A DNA stretch of 64,000 bases, taken from positions 1-64,000 of the forward strand of contig NZ_BCMI01000013.1 in the NCBI RefSeq assembly GCF_002217985.1. Direction: 5' to 3'. The notes beneath the pieces were generated by a model. The model made no database searches. It saw nothing but the letters and a program-made list of their open reading frames with translations, and was not told the origin of the DNA. The stretch is from Secundilactobacillus pentosiphilus. GTDB taxonomy: Bacteria; Bacillota; Bacilli; Lactobacillales; Lactobacillaceae. Both the position numbers and the translations under genes were made by a program. Of this stretch, positions 29,314 to 37,983 are shown in pieces; position 1 is the stretch's first letter; every line of letters starts with the position of its first letter.

Positions 29314-29369
29314 AAAAGGTGCCCCCAACTCCCTTCAGAATTTTCTGAGGAAAGTGGGAGCACCTTTTT
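29314..29369 (-). terminator. Terminator of the desulfurase-thiI operon
   Basis: AAAAAGGTGCTCCCACTTTCC pairs with GGGAGTTGGGGGCACCTTTT (nearly complete) around a short inner hairpin TCAGAAAATTCTGA; 12 bases after the thiI stop. Confidence 0.75.
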
Positions 29370-29381
29370 ACCAAACAGCTT

Positions 29382-30599
29382 TTAAAGTAATTCAGCAAAG
29401 ACATCTTCCTGCTGATTCAGGAAGCTTTCACCAGGATGAATGGCAGTGACTTTAATGCCGTCCAAGGCCTCTTGCATCAACCCATCAACATCGATCAGTT
29501 TTTCAAAGTTACGGGTTTTCTCTAAATCCGGCCGCGTCTTAGGTGCTGGCGGTGTAAAAATCGTACAGCAGTCTTCAAACGGCAGGATCGATAGATCATA
29601 CGTGTCGATTTTTTCGGCAATCTTAATGATCTCGGTCTTGTCCATTGAAACTAAGGGCCGCAGCACTGGTAACGTCGTCACGTCATTAATGGCCATCATA
29701 CTTTCAAGTGTTTGCGAAGCGACTTGACCAAGTGATTCGCCAGTAAAAACACCCTTGTCGCCACGGGACTTCGTAATAGCGGCAGCAAGCCGCAGCATCA
29801 TCCGGCGCTGAATGGTCATTAAATAACCTTCAGGCACCTTTTCTTTAATCGTTTCCTGCACCTTAGTAAAGGGAACTTGAATAAAGTTGATGCTGCCGGC
29901 ATAACCAGCAATTTTGGCTGTCAGTTCCTTAGCTTTAGCCAGGGCTTGTTCACTGGTATATGGCGGACTGAAGAAGTGAACCATATCCAGCTTGACGCCC
30001 CGCTTCATGCCAAGGTACGACGCAACCGGCGAATCAATCCCGCCAGAAAGCATCATGGTTGCCTTACCGCCGGTACCAACGGGTAGTCCACCGGCACCAG
30101 GAATAGTTTCACTGCTAAGAAAAATACCGTTCAAACGAACTTCCACCCGCAACGTGATATCGGGGTGCTTCATCTTAACTTTGATTCCCGGAATGTTGCG
30201 CAGAATGTGACCGCCTAATTTATCGTTGATCTGGTTGGTATCATATTCAAACTGGTGGTCTTGACGACGAGTATTGATCTTAAACGTCATCCCGGGTTTG
30301 TACTGCGCCTGGATCATTTCAAGGGCAGTTTGCTTAACGGCTTCAAAATCCTTTTCCAGTTTGATCACTGGCGAAAAGTTTTCGATGCCAAAGACACCCT
30401 TTAAACGTTCAATAACTGGCGCGGAATCATTACCGTTCAGTGCAACGTGCAAGCGGTCATACTGCGCACGAACGTCTAAACCCTCAAATTCATGCAGGCT
30501 ATGACGCACGTTTCGGCCAAGTTGGCGGATAAAATCTTTACGGTTCTTTCCCTTAGTCGAAAGCTCCCCGTAACGCACCATAATTTCAGAATATTGCAT
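29382..30599 (-). CDS. thiI: tRNA 4-thiouridine synthase ThiI
   Basis: ThiI adds sulfur to U8 of tRNA and supports thiazole synthesis. The 405-residue protein has an N-terminal ferredoxin-like region, a THUMP domain (about 60-165) and a PP-loop domain with [12 protein letters not shown]. As in Bacillus it lacks the C-terminal rhodanese domain of E. coli ThiI, so sulfur must come straight from its desulfurase partner, encoded 24 bases upstream. Confidence 0.96.
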   Translation of the reverse strand: MQYSEIMVRYGELSTKGKNRKDFIRQLGRNVRHSLHEFEGLDVRAQYDRLHVALNGNDSAPVIERLKGVFGIENFSPVIKLEKDFEAVKQTALEMIQAQYKPGMTFKINTRRQDHQFEYDTNQINDKLGGHILRNIPGIKVKMKHPDITLRVEVRLNGIFLSSETIPGAGGLPVGTGGKATMMLSGGIDSPVASYLGMKRGVKLDMVHFFSPPYTSEQALAKAKELTAKIAGYAGSINFIQVPFTKVQETIKEKVPEGYLMTIQRRMMLRLAAAITKSRGDKGVFTGESLGQVASQTLESMMAINDVTTLPVLRPLVSMDKTEIIKIAEKIDTYDLSILPFEDCCTIFTPPAPKTRPDLEKTRNFEKLIDVDGLMQEALDGIKVTAIHPGESFLNQQEDVFAELL

Positions 30600-30623
30600 T
30601 TAGGTCTCCTTTTTGATTAAATC

Positions 30624-31772
30624 TTACGCTGATAACAATTTGAATTTGTCGTAAAGCTGGTCAAAGACCTGGTTGAACTCGTCAGCTTCTGCCAACGTAT
30701 TGTGGTCATCCAACGAAATCCGAATGGCACTGGTAGAGAGCGTTTCTGGAATGTGCATCGCTGTTAACGTGCTTGAAGCCACGTGCTTTTTTGAACTGCA
30801 GGCACTAGTAGTAGAAATGTAGATACCCTTCTCCTCAAAAGCGTGCACAATCGTTTCTCCACGAACGCCCTGAATCGCAAAGCACAAAATGTGCGGTGCA
30901 AACCCATCGTTGTCCTCAGAGAAAGTAGTGACAAGTGGAAATTGTTTAACGTGATTAAAGATCCGGCGTTTGATTTCTGCTTCTTTAGCGACCTTTTGCT
31001 TTTCATCCGTTAATAATAACCGTAAAGCCTTAGCCATGGCAGTAATCGCGGGCAAATTTTCAGTACCGCTTCGCAAATTCCGTTCCTGACCGCCGCCAGT
31101 GAGTAATGGCGCGATCTTACGGCCACGACGAGCATAGATAAAACCAATGCCTCGCGGTGCGTGGAACTTATGACCAGAAAAGGTCACAAAATCCACCCGA
31201 TCATTCATGATCATCTCTTGAATCCCCTTACCGATACCTTGTACGGCATCAATATGAAAATGAATTTTAGGATAATCCTTCAAAACCTCAGCAGCTTCTT
31301 TTAACGGCTGAATCGTCCCGATTTCGTTGTTAACGGCCATGATTGAAACCAAGATCGTGGTTGGCCGAATGGCGGCTTTCAAATCATCGATTGAAATTCG
31401 GCCGTGTTCGTCAACCGGTAAATAGGTCACATCAAAACCCAGTTGCTCCAGCTGTTCCATTGAATTATGAATAGCTGGATGTTCAACCGCAGTAGTGATC
31501 AAATGATTACCGAACTGCCGCTTTTCAATGGCAGTCCCCTTCAAAACCCAGTTGTCACCCTCGGTTCCGCCACTTGTAAAGAGAATCTCACTTTGAGATG
31601 CACCGAGTAAGTCGGCAATCTGTTTGCGAGACTGTTCCAGTAAGTTGAAGGCTTCTTCACCAAACTGATGTAAACTGGAAGGATTTCCCCAAATCTTTTC
31701 ACTGACTTTATCGTAAGTAGAAACGACTTCGGGATCAGCCTTCGTTGTTGCACTATTATCAAAATAAATCAT
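30624..31772 (-). CDS. Cysteine desulfurase (NifS/IscS family, ThiI partner)
   Basis: This 382-residue PLP enzyme releases sulfur from cysteine. The PLP lysine is in FSGHKFHAPRG, the start MIYFDNSATT is the family's typical N-terminus, and the persulfide Cys is in STTSACSSKK. The start at ATG 31772 is chosen because the longer frame adds 14 residues with no homology pattern. It is paired with thiI, like Bacillus NifZ, which serves tRNA thiolation. Own promoter at 31833-31861. Confidence 0.94.
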   Translation of the reverse strand: MIYFDNSATTKADPEVVSTYDKVSEKIWGNPSSLHQFGEEAFNLLEQSRKQIADLLGASQSEILFTSGGTEGDNWVLKGTAIEKRQFGNHLITTAVEHPAIHNSMEQLEQLGFDVTYLPVDEHGRISIDDLKAAIRPTTILVSIMAVNNEIGTIQPLKEAAEVLKDYPKIHFHIDAVQGIGKGIQEMIMNDRVDFVTFSGHKFHAPRGIGFIYARRGRKIAPLLTGGGQERNLRSGTENLPAITAMAKALRLLLTDEKQKVAKEAEIKRRIFNHVKQFPLVTTFSEDNDGFAPHILCFAIQGVRGETIVHAFEEKGIYISTTSACSSKKHVASSTLTAMHIPETLSTSAIRISLDDHNTLAEADEFNQVFDQLYDKFKLLSA

Positions 31773-31832
31773 GTATACTCTGCCTCTTTGTGTTTTAGAT
31801 TGGTTCGACTCCAACCAAATAGACTGGGATTG

Positions 31833-31861
31833 ATTATATCGGATATGGCGGGGGGAAGCAA
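31833..31861 (-). promoter_or_regulatory. Promoter of the desulfurase-thiI operon
   Basis: Minus strand: -35 TTGCTT (31856-31861), 17-base spacer, perfect -10 TATAAT (31833-31838). Leader of about 55 bases with a small hairpin TTGGTT/AACCAA. Confidence 0.75.
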
Positions 31862-31874
31862 GTGTAAGGAGTGG

Positions 31875-31933
31875 AAGCGGGCGTTTAGAGAGCGAAGTGT
31901 AATCAGTCCCTTACATGCAGCTCTCTGCCCGCT
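31875..31933. repeat. Interrupted GC-rich inverted repeat upstream of the desulfurase promoter
   Basis: AAGCGGGC-GTTTA-GAGAGC (31874-31893) pairs with GCTCTC-T-GCCCGC (31920-31932), leaving an asymmetric internal loop and a 26-base apical region. It lies between the ezrA terminator and the next promoter. It has no T-run, so it is not a simple terminator. It may be a member of an intergenic repeat family, but only one copy was noticed in this window. Confidence 0.45.
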
Positions 31934-31953
31934 GAAGCCCAATTCAGCAACAT

Positions 31954-31983
31954 AAAAAAGAGCACCGCATTTCTGCAGTACTC
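31954..31983 (-). terminator. Terminator of ezrA
   Basis: A 9-bp stem GAGTACTGC/GCGGTGCTC with two G-U pairs and a six-base loop, followed by T6 on the minus strand. Confidence 0.7.
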
Positions 31984-31997
31984 CCAATATTACAACC

Positions 31998-33737
31998 CTA
32001 TTTCTCTGACACCTCATCAGTATCTTCTTTCGCTGCCGGCTGCTTGCTCTTGTAATAATGATCCTCTAACCGCTTATACGAACCAGGTTCAACTTCATCC
32101 AGTACAGTGGCAATCGTTTCCAGGCTCTTAGGGTAGTCATACTCTTCGTCAAAGAGGCGCTGAGCTTCTTGACTCGCCGCTGCTACCTCTTCATGCGTTA
32201 GACGGTACCGATTAGCATACTGAATTAACTGTTCTGCCAATTTGGCACTGTCGATAAGGTCGTTGGTCTTTTCGGTCAAAATATCCAAGTCCGATTGGAT
32301 CATGATCAACTGCTTAGTAATATCTTCCATATTAATCTGGACTTGATTCATGTCATCCGTCAGCTTATCGATCTCATCGCTGACCACCTGATAGTAGTCC
32401 AAGTAACTTTTTGCAACCCCAGGAAGGTTCAAGTTTTCAACTTCCCGCCGGATACTATGCAGCTTAAATTCAAACTGCTGCAGATTTTGATTGGCTTGTT
32501 CCTCTTCCTTAGCTAAACCAGCAACCGAATCGTTGATTTCTTGCTGCTGCTTTTCAATCTGAGTTAAATCGTGGATCTGCCGGGTTTGACGCGCTTCAAC
32601 TTCCGTGTAAATGGCATCATTACTATGGATGTTTTCCACGTCTTTTTGATAAGCCGTTTCGATGTTACGAATCTGTTCGGTAAATTCTCGGGTGGTTTCT
32701 AATTCTTGATGATCAAGTGTGTAGTTATGATTCAGGCGTTCCAGCTCACGCATCAGTAAACTATTCTGATTTTGAGCGTGGCTAATGAATTTAGACAGGT
32801 AATCCAAGTTTTTGGTCACCTTAGGTTTCGCTGCAATTTCCTTTTGCATTAAATCATAAAAGTGATCGATTTTAGTTGACAGGGCAGTGTCAGCTTGTTT
32901 AGCAGCGTCCACATCCAGCTTTGCCAGTAAGCTTTTACTCTTGCTGACTTCGGCGGGCAACGCCGCTATTTGATCCTTTAAATCAGCTACTGGAAATTGA
33001 TAGCCCTGTTCTGACAGCTCGCTTTCGCCCTGCGTTAATTCCTTGATTTGAGTTGGAAATTCCGTTTCTAAGTTAGCAACCAGCGGCGGGATGGCCTTTA
33101 ACATTTCGTCTAAATGGTCGGTATCCGCTTGAAGCCGCTCTAATAGTTTAGCCGCCTCTTCATGGTCCCCTTTACTGGTAACTTCGCGGAAATGATCGTT
33201 ATCATCTTCCAACTGTCCCAGCTGAGTCTCTAAGCCATCAATAGCGTCACCATACATAAAGTTCTTTGCCAGTAAGGTTTTCCGTAACGATTGGTAGCGT
33301 GACTCCAGCGTTTTTACCGCCTGTTTGTGCTGCGCGTCAATTTGCTTAAGTTCCGCAACGTGATCTTGTACCTGTTTAATGGCCTGCTGCGCAACTTCCA
33401 GTGAGGCATTCGCCTTTTTAGCTTCCTGCTGTGCCGTCAGTACCCGGTATTGTTTAGCGCTATTAATCGCGTCATTAACTTGCTTTTTAAGTCTTGGCAG
33501 CCGGTTTTCTTTCAATTCACCAAAGTCTGTGGTGAGCTGTTCCACTTCTTCCAACGTTTTCCCCGTCAAACTCATGGCACGAACTTGATCGACTGAATTT
33601 CCCAGCTCATCGATTGTCAGTTCTTCTCGTTTTTGATCGATTCCCTTCAACCGCCTGATCAGATACTGCTGGTAGATTAATATACCGGCGTATATGACAA
33701 TTGCCAGGATAATGACACCTATTAATACCCTAAACAT
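31998..33737 (-). CDS. ezrA: Septation ring formation regulator EzrA
   Basis: EzrA is a membrane-anchored inhibitor of aberrant FtsZ rings. The 579-residue protein has a single N-terminal membrane helix (residues 3-24) followed by a long, almost uninterrupted alpha-helical coiled-coil region made of spectrin-like repeats, and a short acidic tail (KEDTDEVSEK). The length matches the family. It is a single-gene unit, divergent from the GAF-domain gene at 33,912. Confidence 0.94.
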   Translation of the reverse strand: MFRVLIGVIILAIVIYAGILIYQQYLIRRLKGIDQKREELTIDELGNSVDQVRAMSLTGKTLEEVEQLTTDFGELKENRLPRLKKQVNDAINSAKQYRVLTAQQEAKKANASLEVAQQAIKQVQDHVAELKQIDAQHKQAVKTLESRYQSLRKTLLAKNFMYGDAIDGLETQLGQLEDDNDHFREVTSKGDHEEAAKLLERLQADTDHLDEMLKAIPPLVANLETEFPTQIKELTQGESELSEQGYQFPVADLKDQIAALPAEVSKSKSLLAKLDVDAAKQADTALSTKIDHFYDLMQKEIAAKPKVTKNLDYLSKFISHAQNQNSLLMRELERLNHNYTLDHQELETTREFTEQIRNIETAYQKDVENIHSNDAIYTEVEARQTRQIHDLTQIEKQQQEINDSVAGLAKEEEQANQNLQQFEFKLHSIRREVENLNLPGVAKSYLDYYQVVSDEIDKLTDDMNQVQINMEDITKQLIMIQSDLDILTEKTNDLIDSAKLAEQLIQYANRYRLTHEEVAAASQEAQRLFDEEYDYPKSLETIATVLDEVEPGSYKRLEDHYYKSKQPAAKEDTDEVSEK

Positions 33738-33837
33738 CTAATCCCCATCCTTCGTTACCAAATACATAATTATATGTAATTAGATAGATTATGATTGATT
33801 TTTCATCAAATAGCCATTAAAATCTATACCAGTCTAA

Positions 33838-33846
33838 ATTATAGCA
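33838..33846 (-). promoter_or_regulatory. Extended -10 promoter of ezrA
   Basis: Minus strand: TGC-TATAAT with the context GGTATGCTATAATT, identical to that in front of mbl at 48782. No strong -35 element. The leader is about 95 bases and holds the palindrome TACATA-ATTA-TATGTA (33763-33778). Confidence 0.55.
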
Positions 33847-33911
33847 TACCTTGTGAAAAGGCTTCACCCGAATTTCAAGATTCATAAACTAAAACGTGAG
33901 AGGTAATCAAA

Positions 33912-34385
33912 ATGACGCAAACAAAGACCACGGTTTCAATGATGAATCAGCAATTAGATGCACTTCTGTATAATGAAACTAATTTGATTGCCAACTTATC
34001 AAACGCTTCTGCTTTGTTAAACCAAAGCTTGCCAGACCTTAACTGGGCGGGGTTTTATCTGTACCAGCCAAAAGAAGATGAACTCTTGCTCGGCCCGTTC
34101 CAAGGAAACGTTGCCTGCATGCACATTAAGAACGGCGCGGGCGTTTGCGGTACCGCTTTGAAGACACAGCAGTCCCAGCTGGTAAAAGACGTTCACCAAT
34201 TCCCAGGTCACATTGCCTGTGACTCCGCTAGTAACAGTGAGATCGTGATCCCGCTCACCAAAGACAGTGTCAAAATTGGTGTGATGGATCTGGATTCACC
34301 AACTGTTGGTCACTTCACTGAAGATGACCGCGCAGAACTGGAACAATTTGCTTCGATTCTATTGAAACATATTGACATTCAGTAG
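33912..34385 (+). CDS. msrC: Free methionine-(R)-sulfoxide reductase (GAF domain)
   Basis: This 157-residue single GAF domain reduces free methionine-(R)-sulfoxide. The three conserved cysteines are present in VACMHIKNGAGVCGTA (Cys69, Cys79) and GHIACDSASNSE (Cys103), with the same spacing as in E. coli fRMsr. The IVIPL and GVMDLDSP motifs fit the family. GAGAGG lies upstream of the ATG. It is the first gene of the plus-strand island and precedes rpsD, an order common in lactobacilli, but rpsD has its own promoter. Confidence 0.93.
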   Translation: MTQTKTTVSMMNQQLDALLYNETNLIANLSNASALLNQSLPDLNWAGFYLYQPKEDELLLGPFQGNVACMHIKNGAGVCGTALKTQQSQLVKDVHQFPGHIACDSASNSEIVIPLTKDSVKIGVMDLDSPTVGHFTEDDRAELEQFASILLKHIDIQ

Positions 34386-34388
34386 GGA

Positions 34389-34417
34389 TTCGCAGTATAC
34401 TGGCAATTGTGTAAAAT
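34389..34417 (+). promoter_or_regulatory. Promoter of rpsD
   Basis: -35 TTCGCA (34389-34394), 17-base spacer, -10 TAAAAT (34412-34417). It starts within four bases of the upstream stop codon and gives a leader of about 155 bases. Confidence 0.6.
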
Positions 34418-34423
34418 AATGCA

Positions 34424-34579
34424 GCGGTGAGCGGTAAGCTCGTCAACAGATCACTGCCAAAAGGTGGTTGGGTAAGTAAACTGCGGCTGCACAGGGCGAA
34501 AACCGCAAAGGGATCTGCACGAATATCAAACTCACGTCAAATTATTTTACTCCAACTAAAATTTTTGGAGGAACTATCT
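34424..34579 (+). ncRNA. Structured rpsD leader (S4 autoregulation candidate)
   Basis: The leader is GC-rich and foldable, unlike the AT-rich flanks: GCGGTGA (34423-34429) pairs with TCACTGC, TGCGG pairs with CCGCA, and a repeated CTGCAC element could pair with the 5' TGCAG to form a pseudoknot. In Firmicutes S4 represses its own mRNA by binding such a leader. The exact pairing to the known motif was not verified. An open frame runs through the leader into rpsD but is not used. Confidence 0.6.
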
Positions 34580-35185
34580 ATGTCTCGTTATACAGGACCA
34601 AGCTGGCGTGTTTCTCGTCGTCTTGGCGTTTCACTTTCAGGTACTGGTAAAGAATTAGCACGTCGTCCATTCGCACCCGGCGAACACGGCCAAGGCCGTC
34701 GTTCAAAGCTTTCCGAATACGGCACGCAATTACGTGAAAAGCAAAAGCTGCGTTTCACGTACGGTTTGACTGAACGTCAATTCCATAACTTATTCGTTCG
34801 CGCAGGTAAGATTCGCGAAGGTAAGCATGGTGTTAACTTCATGATCTTACTCGAACGTCGTTTAGACAACGTGGTTTACCGTTTAGGTTTGGCTACTACT
34901 CGTCGTCAAGCTCGTCAATTGGTTAACCATGGTCACATCACTGTTGATGGCAAGCGCCTTGACATCCCTTCATACGAAGTTAAGCCTGGTCAAGTGATCA
35001 GCGTTCGTGAGAAGTCAAAGGATATGCAAATCATCAAGGATGCCGTTGAAGCCGTTGTTGGTCGTCCTCAATACGTTGAGTTCGATGCTGACAAGCTTGA
35101 AGGTAAACTTGTTCGTTTGCCAGAACGTGAAGAACTGGATGCAGACCTCGACGAATCACTTATCGTTGAATACTACAACCGTTAA
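34580..35185 (+). CDS. rpsD: 30S ribosomal protein S4
   Basis: The 201-residue small-subunit protein nucleates 16S rRNA folding. It begins [16 protein letters not shown] and contains the S4 RNA-binding domain ([30 protein letters not shown], about residues 92-121). It is a zinc-free variant. The ATG at 34580 has TTTTTGGAGGAAC in front. Codon use is strongly biased towards common lactobacillus codons, as expected for a ribosomal protein. Confidence 0.98.
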   Translation: MSRYTGPSWRVSRRLGVSLSGTGKELARRPFAPGEHGQGRRSKLSEYGTQLREKQKLRFTYGLTERQFHNLFVRAGKIREGKHGVNFMILLERRLDNVVYRLGLATTRRQARQLVNHGHITVDGKRLDIPSYEVKPGQVISVREKSKDMQIIKDAVEAVVGRPQYVEFDADKLEGKLVRLPEREELDADLDESLIVEYYNR

Positions 35186-35205
35186 TAAGCGTTGTTCAAT
35201 TAAAG

Positions 35206-35243
35206 AAAAGCAATTTGCATGTGATATGCAAATTGCTTTTTTT
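35206..35243 (+). terminator. Terminator of rpsD
   Basis: AAAGCAATTTGCAT pairs perfectly with ATGCAAATTGCTTT around GTGAT-type loop, followed by seven T; it also faces the end of the minus-strand yktB. Confidence 0.85.
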
Positions 35244-35272
35244 GTGTCTTCCTTAAATTACAGGCTTCAGAA

Positions 35273-35869
35273 TTACCGAATGAGCTGACTAAAAAATGGC
35301 CGAAGTTCTGAAACCGTGGTTAAAATGACTTGTTCAACCTGCTTGGGGTCATCAAAGAGCCGACCCCCGCGAAGCCACTGCCGGCCAACTAAGAAATCCG
35401 ACTGTTTAACCTGTTTGTAATGGGTTAGCTGCTGAGTTAGCCCCGCTTTTGAAACCTGCTGCGATACCTTTGCCATGTGATTGGGACTGATATCATAAAC
35501 GGGGCTGAGTTTAGCAAGCTCCGGCAGCATGCCTTCTAACCGGTAGGTCATTTGGGGACGTTCTTTTGCTTCTGCCAAACTGGCCAGCCAAATAAACAAA
35601 CGATCATCCCAGAAACCGATCATGAGGTGCGGATTCATTTTATAACCGCGCTTATTAGTACTAAAGGCAACCCACGTATTCATTGGCGGATTCTTGTGCC
35701 GCCTTAAATGTTTAGCCACGTGTGCATAAATCGGTGTCTCATACCCTAGAGTTTCGATGACCAATGGTGCTAAGGCCTCAAATTTAGGATCAATCTCCGC
35801 TCGAATACCAGCCATTCGACCGGCTAAAGTTTGATCATCAAAAACTTGAAAATCAGAATCATTAAACAA
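35273..35869 (-). CDS. yktB: YktB-like DUF1054 family protein
   Basis: This 198-residue cytosolic protein belongs to the UPF0637/DUF1054 family (Bacillus YktB). The N-terminal FNDSDFQVFDDQTLAGRMAGIRAEIDPKF-like region and the central GYKMNPHLMIGFWDDRLFIW segment are family features. Structures exist but no function is known. The start is set at TTG 35869, preceded by GGGGGAG with five to six bases spacing. The longer frame starts before this ribosome binding site. It is divergent from yueI. Confidence 0.85.
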   Translation of the reverse strand: MFNDSDFQVFDDQTLAGRMAGIRAEIDPKFEALAPLVIETLGYETPIYAHVAKHLRRHKNPPMNTWVAFSTNKRGYKMNPHLMIGFWDDRLFIWLASLAEAKERPQMTYRLEGMLPELAKLSPVYDISPNHMAKVSQQVSKAGLTQQLTHYKQVKQSDFLVGRQWLRGGRLFDDPKQVEQVILTTVSELRPFFSQLIR

Positions 35870-35898
35870 AGTCACTCCCCCATTCTTCAAGGTATCTG

Positions 35899-35921
35899 TG
35901 TCGATATAGACATGTTACAAT
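35899..35921 (+). promoter_or_regulatory. yktB-yueI intergenic palindrome and -10 element
   Basis: TGTC-GATATA-GACA (35899-35912) is an inverted repeat with one mismatched pair, directly followed by a -10-like TACAAT (35916-35921) for yueI. The -35 is weak. The palindrome lies between divergent genes and could be an operator, but no regulator is suggested by the sequence. Confidence 0.3.
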
Positions 35922-35954
35922 AGTCTTACTATTAATGAAAGCTGGTGTTACGCA

Positions 35955-36422
35955 ATGCCTGACAAAGATCAACTGACGTCTCACTTGGATAACGCCATGT
36001 ACGGGCCGCCAAAGCTGCATCCCGACGAACAGCGCAGATACCTGGGGACTTTCCGTGAACGGGTCTCGTTACTAATGTCGATTGAACAGCTTCAAAAGGG
36101 GGAATACCTGTCGGCTTTTCGAGCTGAACTAAACGCCCACCCGGATTACCAGGTGATCTTTAACGGGCATACGGGGATGTCAGCCCTGCAGCCGTACCTG
36201 CAAATTGCTGGCAGTCTGCAACGCGCCTTCACAATCGTCCAAGATGATTTTTATGGTGACAGTCCCACTGCTTCCGGTTTGGTGGTGATTGCCAAAACAG
36301 CAATCAATCAGTATCCCATTAAGGTTGAGGAAAAAGCTTTTGAGCAGCCTGCAGAACAGCATGCTGCTCAAAAAGACCAGTCAACGCTCTGGACTAAGAT
36401 AAAAAAACACCTTGGTTTTTAA
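35955..36422 (+). CDS. yueI: YueI-like DUF1694 family protein
   Basis: This 155-residue cytosolic protein matches the YueI/DUF1694 family: the N-terminal YGPPKLHPDEQRRYLGTFRERV motif and a domain resembling ribosomal L7Ae/L30e-type folds in the middle (YQVIFNGHTGMSALQPYLQIA). Function unknown. It lies 23 bases upstream of rarA and is probably co-transcribed with it. Confidence 0.85.
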   Translation: MPDKDQLTSHLDNAMYGPPKLHPDEQRRYLGTFRERVSLLMSIEQLQKGEYLSAFRAELNAHPDYQVIFNGHTGMSALQPYLQIAGSLQRAFTIVQDDFYGDSPTASGLVVIAKTAINQYPIKVEEKAFEQPAEQHAAQKDQSTLWTKIKKHLGF

Positions 36423-36445
36423 AATTATTTGAAAGAAGTTAAATT

Positions 36446-37723
36446 ATGCCACAACCATTAGCTTACCGCATGCGACCGCAGCGGATCGAAGACGTGGTCG
36501 GGCAGCAACACCTAGTAGGCCCAGGGAAAATCATTTCCCGGATGGTAAAAGCAAAGATGCTGTCGTCAATGATCCTTTACGGCCCTCCTGGTACTGGTAA
36601 AACAAGCATTGCCAGTGCTATTGCCGGTTCTACCAAATACGCATTTCGAAAATTAAACGCCGCCACCGATTCTAAAAAGGACCTCCAAATTGTTGCTGAA
36701 GAGGCCAAAATGAGCGGCACGGTCATCCTCTTGCTAGACGAAATCCACCGTTTAGACAAAGCCAAGCAGGATTTTTTACTGCCCCACTTGGAGAATGGCC
36801 GCATCGTTTTGATCGGTGCCACCACTGAAAATCCTTACATCAGCATTAATCCCGCTATTCGAAGCCGGACCCAGATTTTTGAAGTCAAGCCTTTAATGCC
36901 CGATGACATCCGAACTGCAATTGACCGTGCCCTCACCGATAAAGAAAACGGTCTGGGCAACCAGAAGATTGAGCTGGCTTCGGAAGCCAAGAACTTACTA
37001 GCTACCGCGACCAATGGGGATCTCCGCAGTGCTTTAAACGGCCTAGAATTAGCAGCCAAGTCCACGGATCCCTCTAACGGTGTCATTCATCTCACCTTAC
37101 CGATTATTGAGGAGTGCGTGCAAAAGAAGGCCTTTAGTCATGATAAAGATGGTGACGCGCATTACGACGTTATTTCGGCTTTCCAAAAATCAATTCGAGG
37201 CAGTGATACTGATGCGGCGCTGCACTACTTGGCCCGCTTAGTGACCGCCGGTGATCTGCCATCCATTGCTAGACGTTTGACCGTCATTGCCTATGAGGAT
37301 ATTGGCTTAGCTAATCCACCGGCTGCTGCCCGCGTTGTTGAGGCAGTGACTGCTGCGCAGCGCTTAGGTTTCCCTGAAGCTCGAATTCCACTGGCAGACG
37401 CGGTGATTGAATTATGCTTGTCGCCAAAATCGAATTCAGGAATCATGGCAATTGATGCTGCAATGACGGACATCAGCTCTGGTCACTATGGCGATATCCC
37501 GGCTCATTTGAAAGATTCACACTATAAGGGTGCCGCCGACTTGGGCCATGGCGTCGACTACAAATATCCTCACAGCTTTAAAAACGACTGGGTCAAACAG
37601 CAGTACCTGCCAGATGCCATTAAAGATGCTCAGTACTATCAACCCAAAACTAACGGTAAATTTGAAACCGCCCTCGCGCAGCAGTATGAACGTTTAAGAA
37701 AAGCGCAGCACACAAAGGGATGA
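36446..37723 (+). CDS. rarA: Replication-associated recombination protein RarA (MgsA)
   Basis: This AAA+ ATPase of 425 residues acts at stalled replication forks with SSB. It carries the family start PLAYRMRPQRIEDVVGQQHLVG, Walker A GPPGTGKTS, Walker B LLLDEIHR, sensor 1 GATTENP, and a C-terminal tetramerisation domain with GHGVDYKYPHSF. The length is typical. The 6S RNA gene follows directly; in Bacillus, rarA and the 6S-1 RNA gene are also close to each other. Confidence 0.96.
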   Translation: MPQPLAYRMRPQRIEDVVGQQHLVGPGKIISRMVKAKMLSSMILYGPPGTGKTSIASAIAGSTKYAFRKLNAATDSKKDLQIVAEEAKMSGTVILLLDEIHRLDKAKQDFLLPHLENGRIVLIGATTENPYISINPAIRSRTQIFEVKPLMPDDIRTAIDRALTDKENGLGNQKIELASEAKNLLATATNGDLRSALNGLELAAKSTDPSNGVIHLTLPIIEECVQKKAFSHDKDGDAHYDVISAFQKSIRGSDTDAALHYLARLVTAGDLPSIARRLTVIAYEDIGLANPPAAARVVEAVTAAQRLGFPEARIPLADAVIELCLSPKSNSGIMAIDAAMTDISSGHYGDIPAHLKDSHYKGAADLGHGVDYKYPHSFKNDWVKQQYLPDAIKDAQYYQPKTNGKFETALAQQYERLRKAQHTKG

Positions 37724-37742
37724 CCCCTTTTAATAGTCAAAA

Positions 37743-37771
37743 TGGAAAAGTCAGCTGAAATATGCTAATAT
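37743..37771 (+). promoter_or_regulatory. Promoter of the 6S RNA
   Basis: -35 TGGAAA (37743-37748), 17-base spacer, -10 TAATAT (37766-37771), with TATAGT overlapping as an alternative -10. Transcription would start about 37778-37782. Confidence 0.5.
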
Positions 37772-37780
37772 ATAGTTAAG

Positions 37781-37961
37781 TTCTAGGGTGTGCGCGTTGT
37801 CCACATACGTGTTTGCCGAACAACTAATGTTACATTGGGACATGGGCTAACTCTTCCGGATTGCAGGCCTTTTACACTTGGTAGCATGAACGCAGATATA
37901 CCCGTCCCACCTGCTTATCAGCGGGCCAAAACCTATCGGACAATTAACGGCACTATTAGAT
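37781..37961 (+). ncRNA. ssrS: 6S RNA (Lacto-usp type)
   Basis: The rarA-usp intergenic region holds an RNA of about 180 bases. Its ends pair: TCTA with TAGA, GTGC with GCAC, CGTT with AACG and TTGTCC with GGACAA (37781-37804 with 37938-37961), leaving a large central bubble, the shape that lets 6S RNA mimic an open promoter and bind RNA polymerase. The Lacto-usp RNA motif, later recognised as 6S RNA, is known upstream of universal stress protein genes in Lactobacillales, and such a gene follows at 38,427. The call rests on position, size and fold, not on a covariance search. Confidence 0.85.
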
Positions 37962-37983
37962 CTTCAAAGTGGCAACACTTTGG

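Noticed and set aside
33763-33778. Palindrome TACATA-ATTA-TATGTA in the ezrA leader
   Set aside because: AT-only palindromes of this size are expected by chance in such AT-rich gaps; no second copy was noticed.
34427-34579. Upstream extension of the rpsD frame by 51 codons
   Set aside because: The S4 N-terminus MSRYTGPSW and its GGAGG site are at 34580; the extension is the structured leader.
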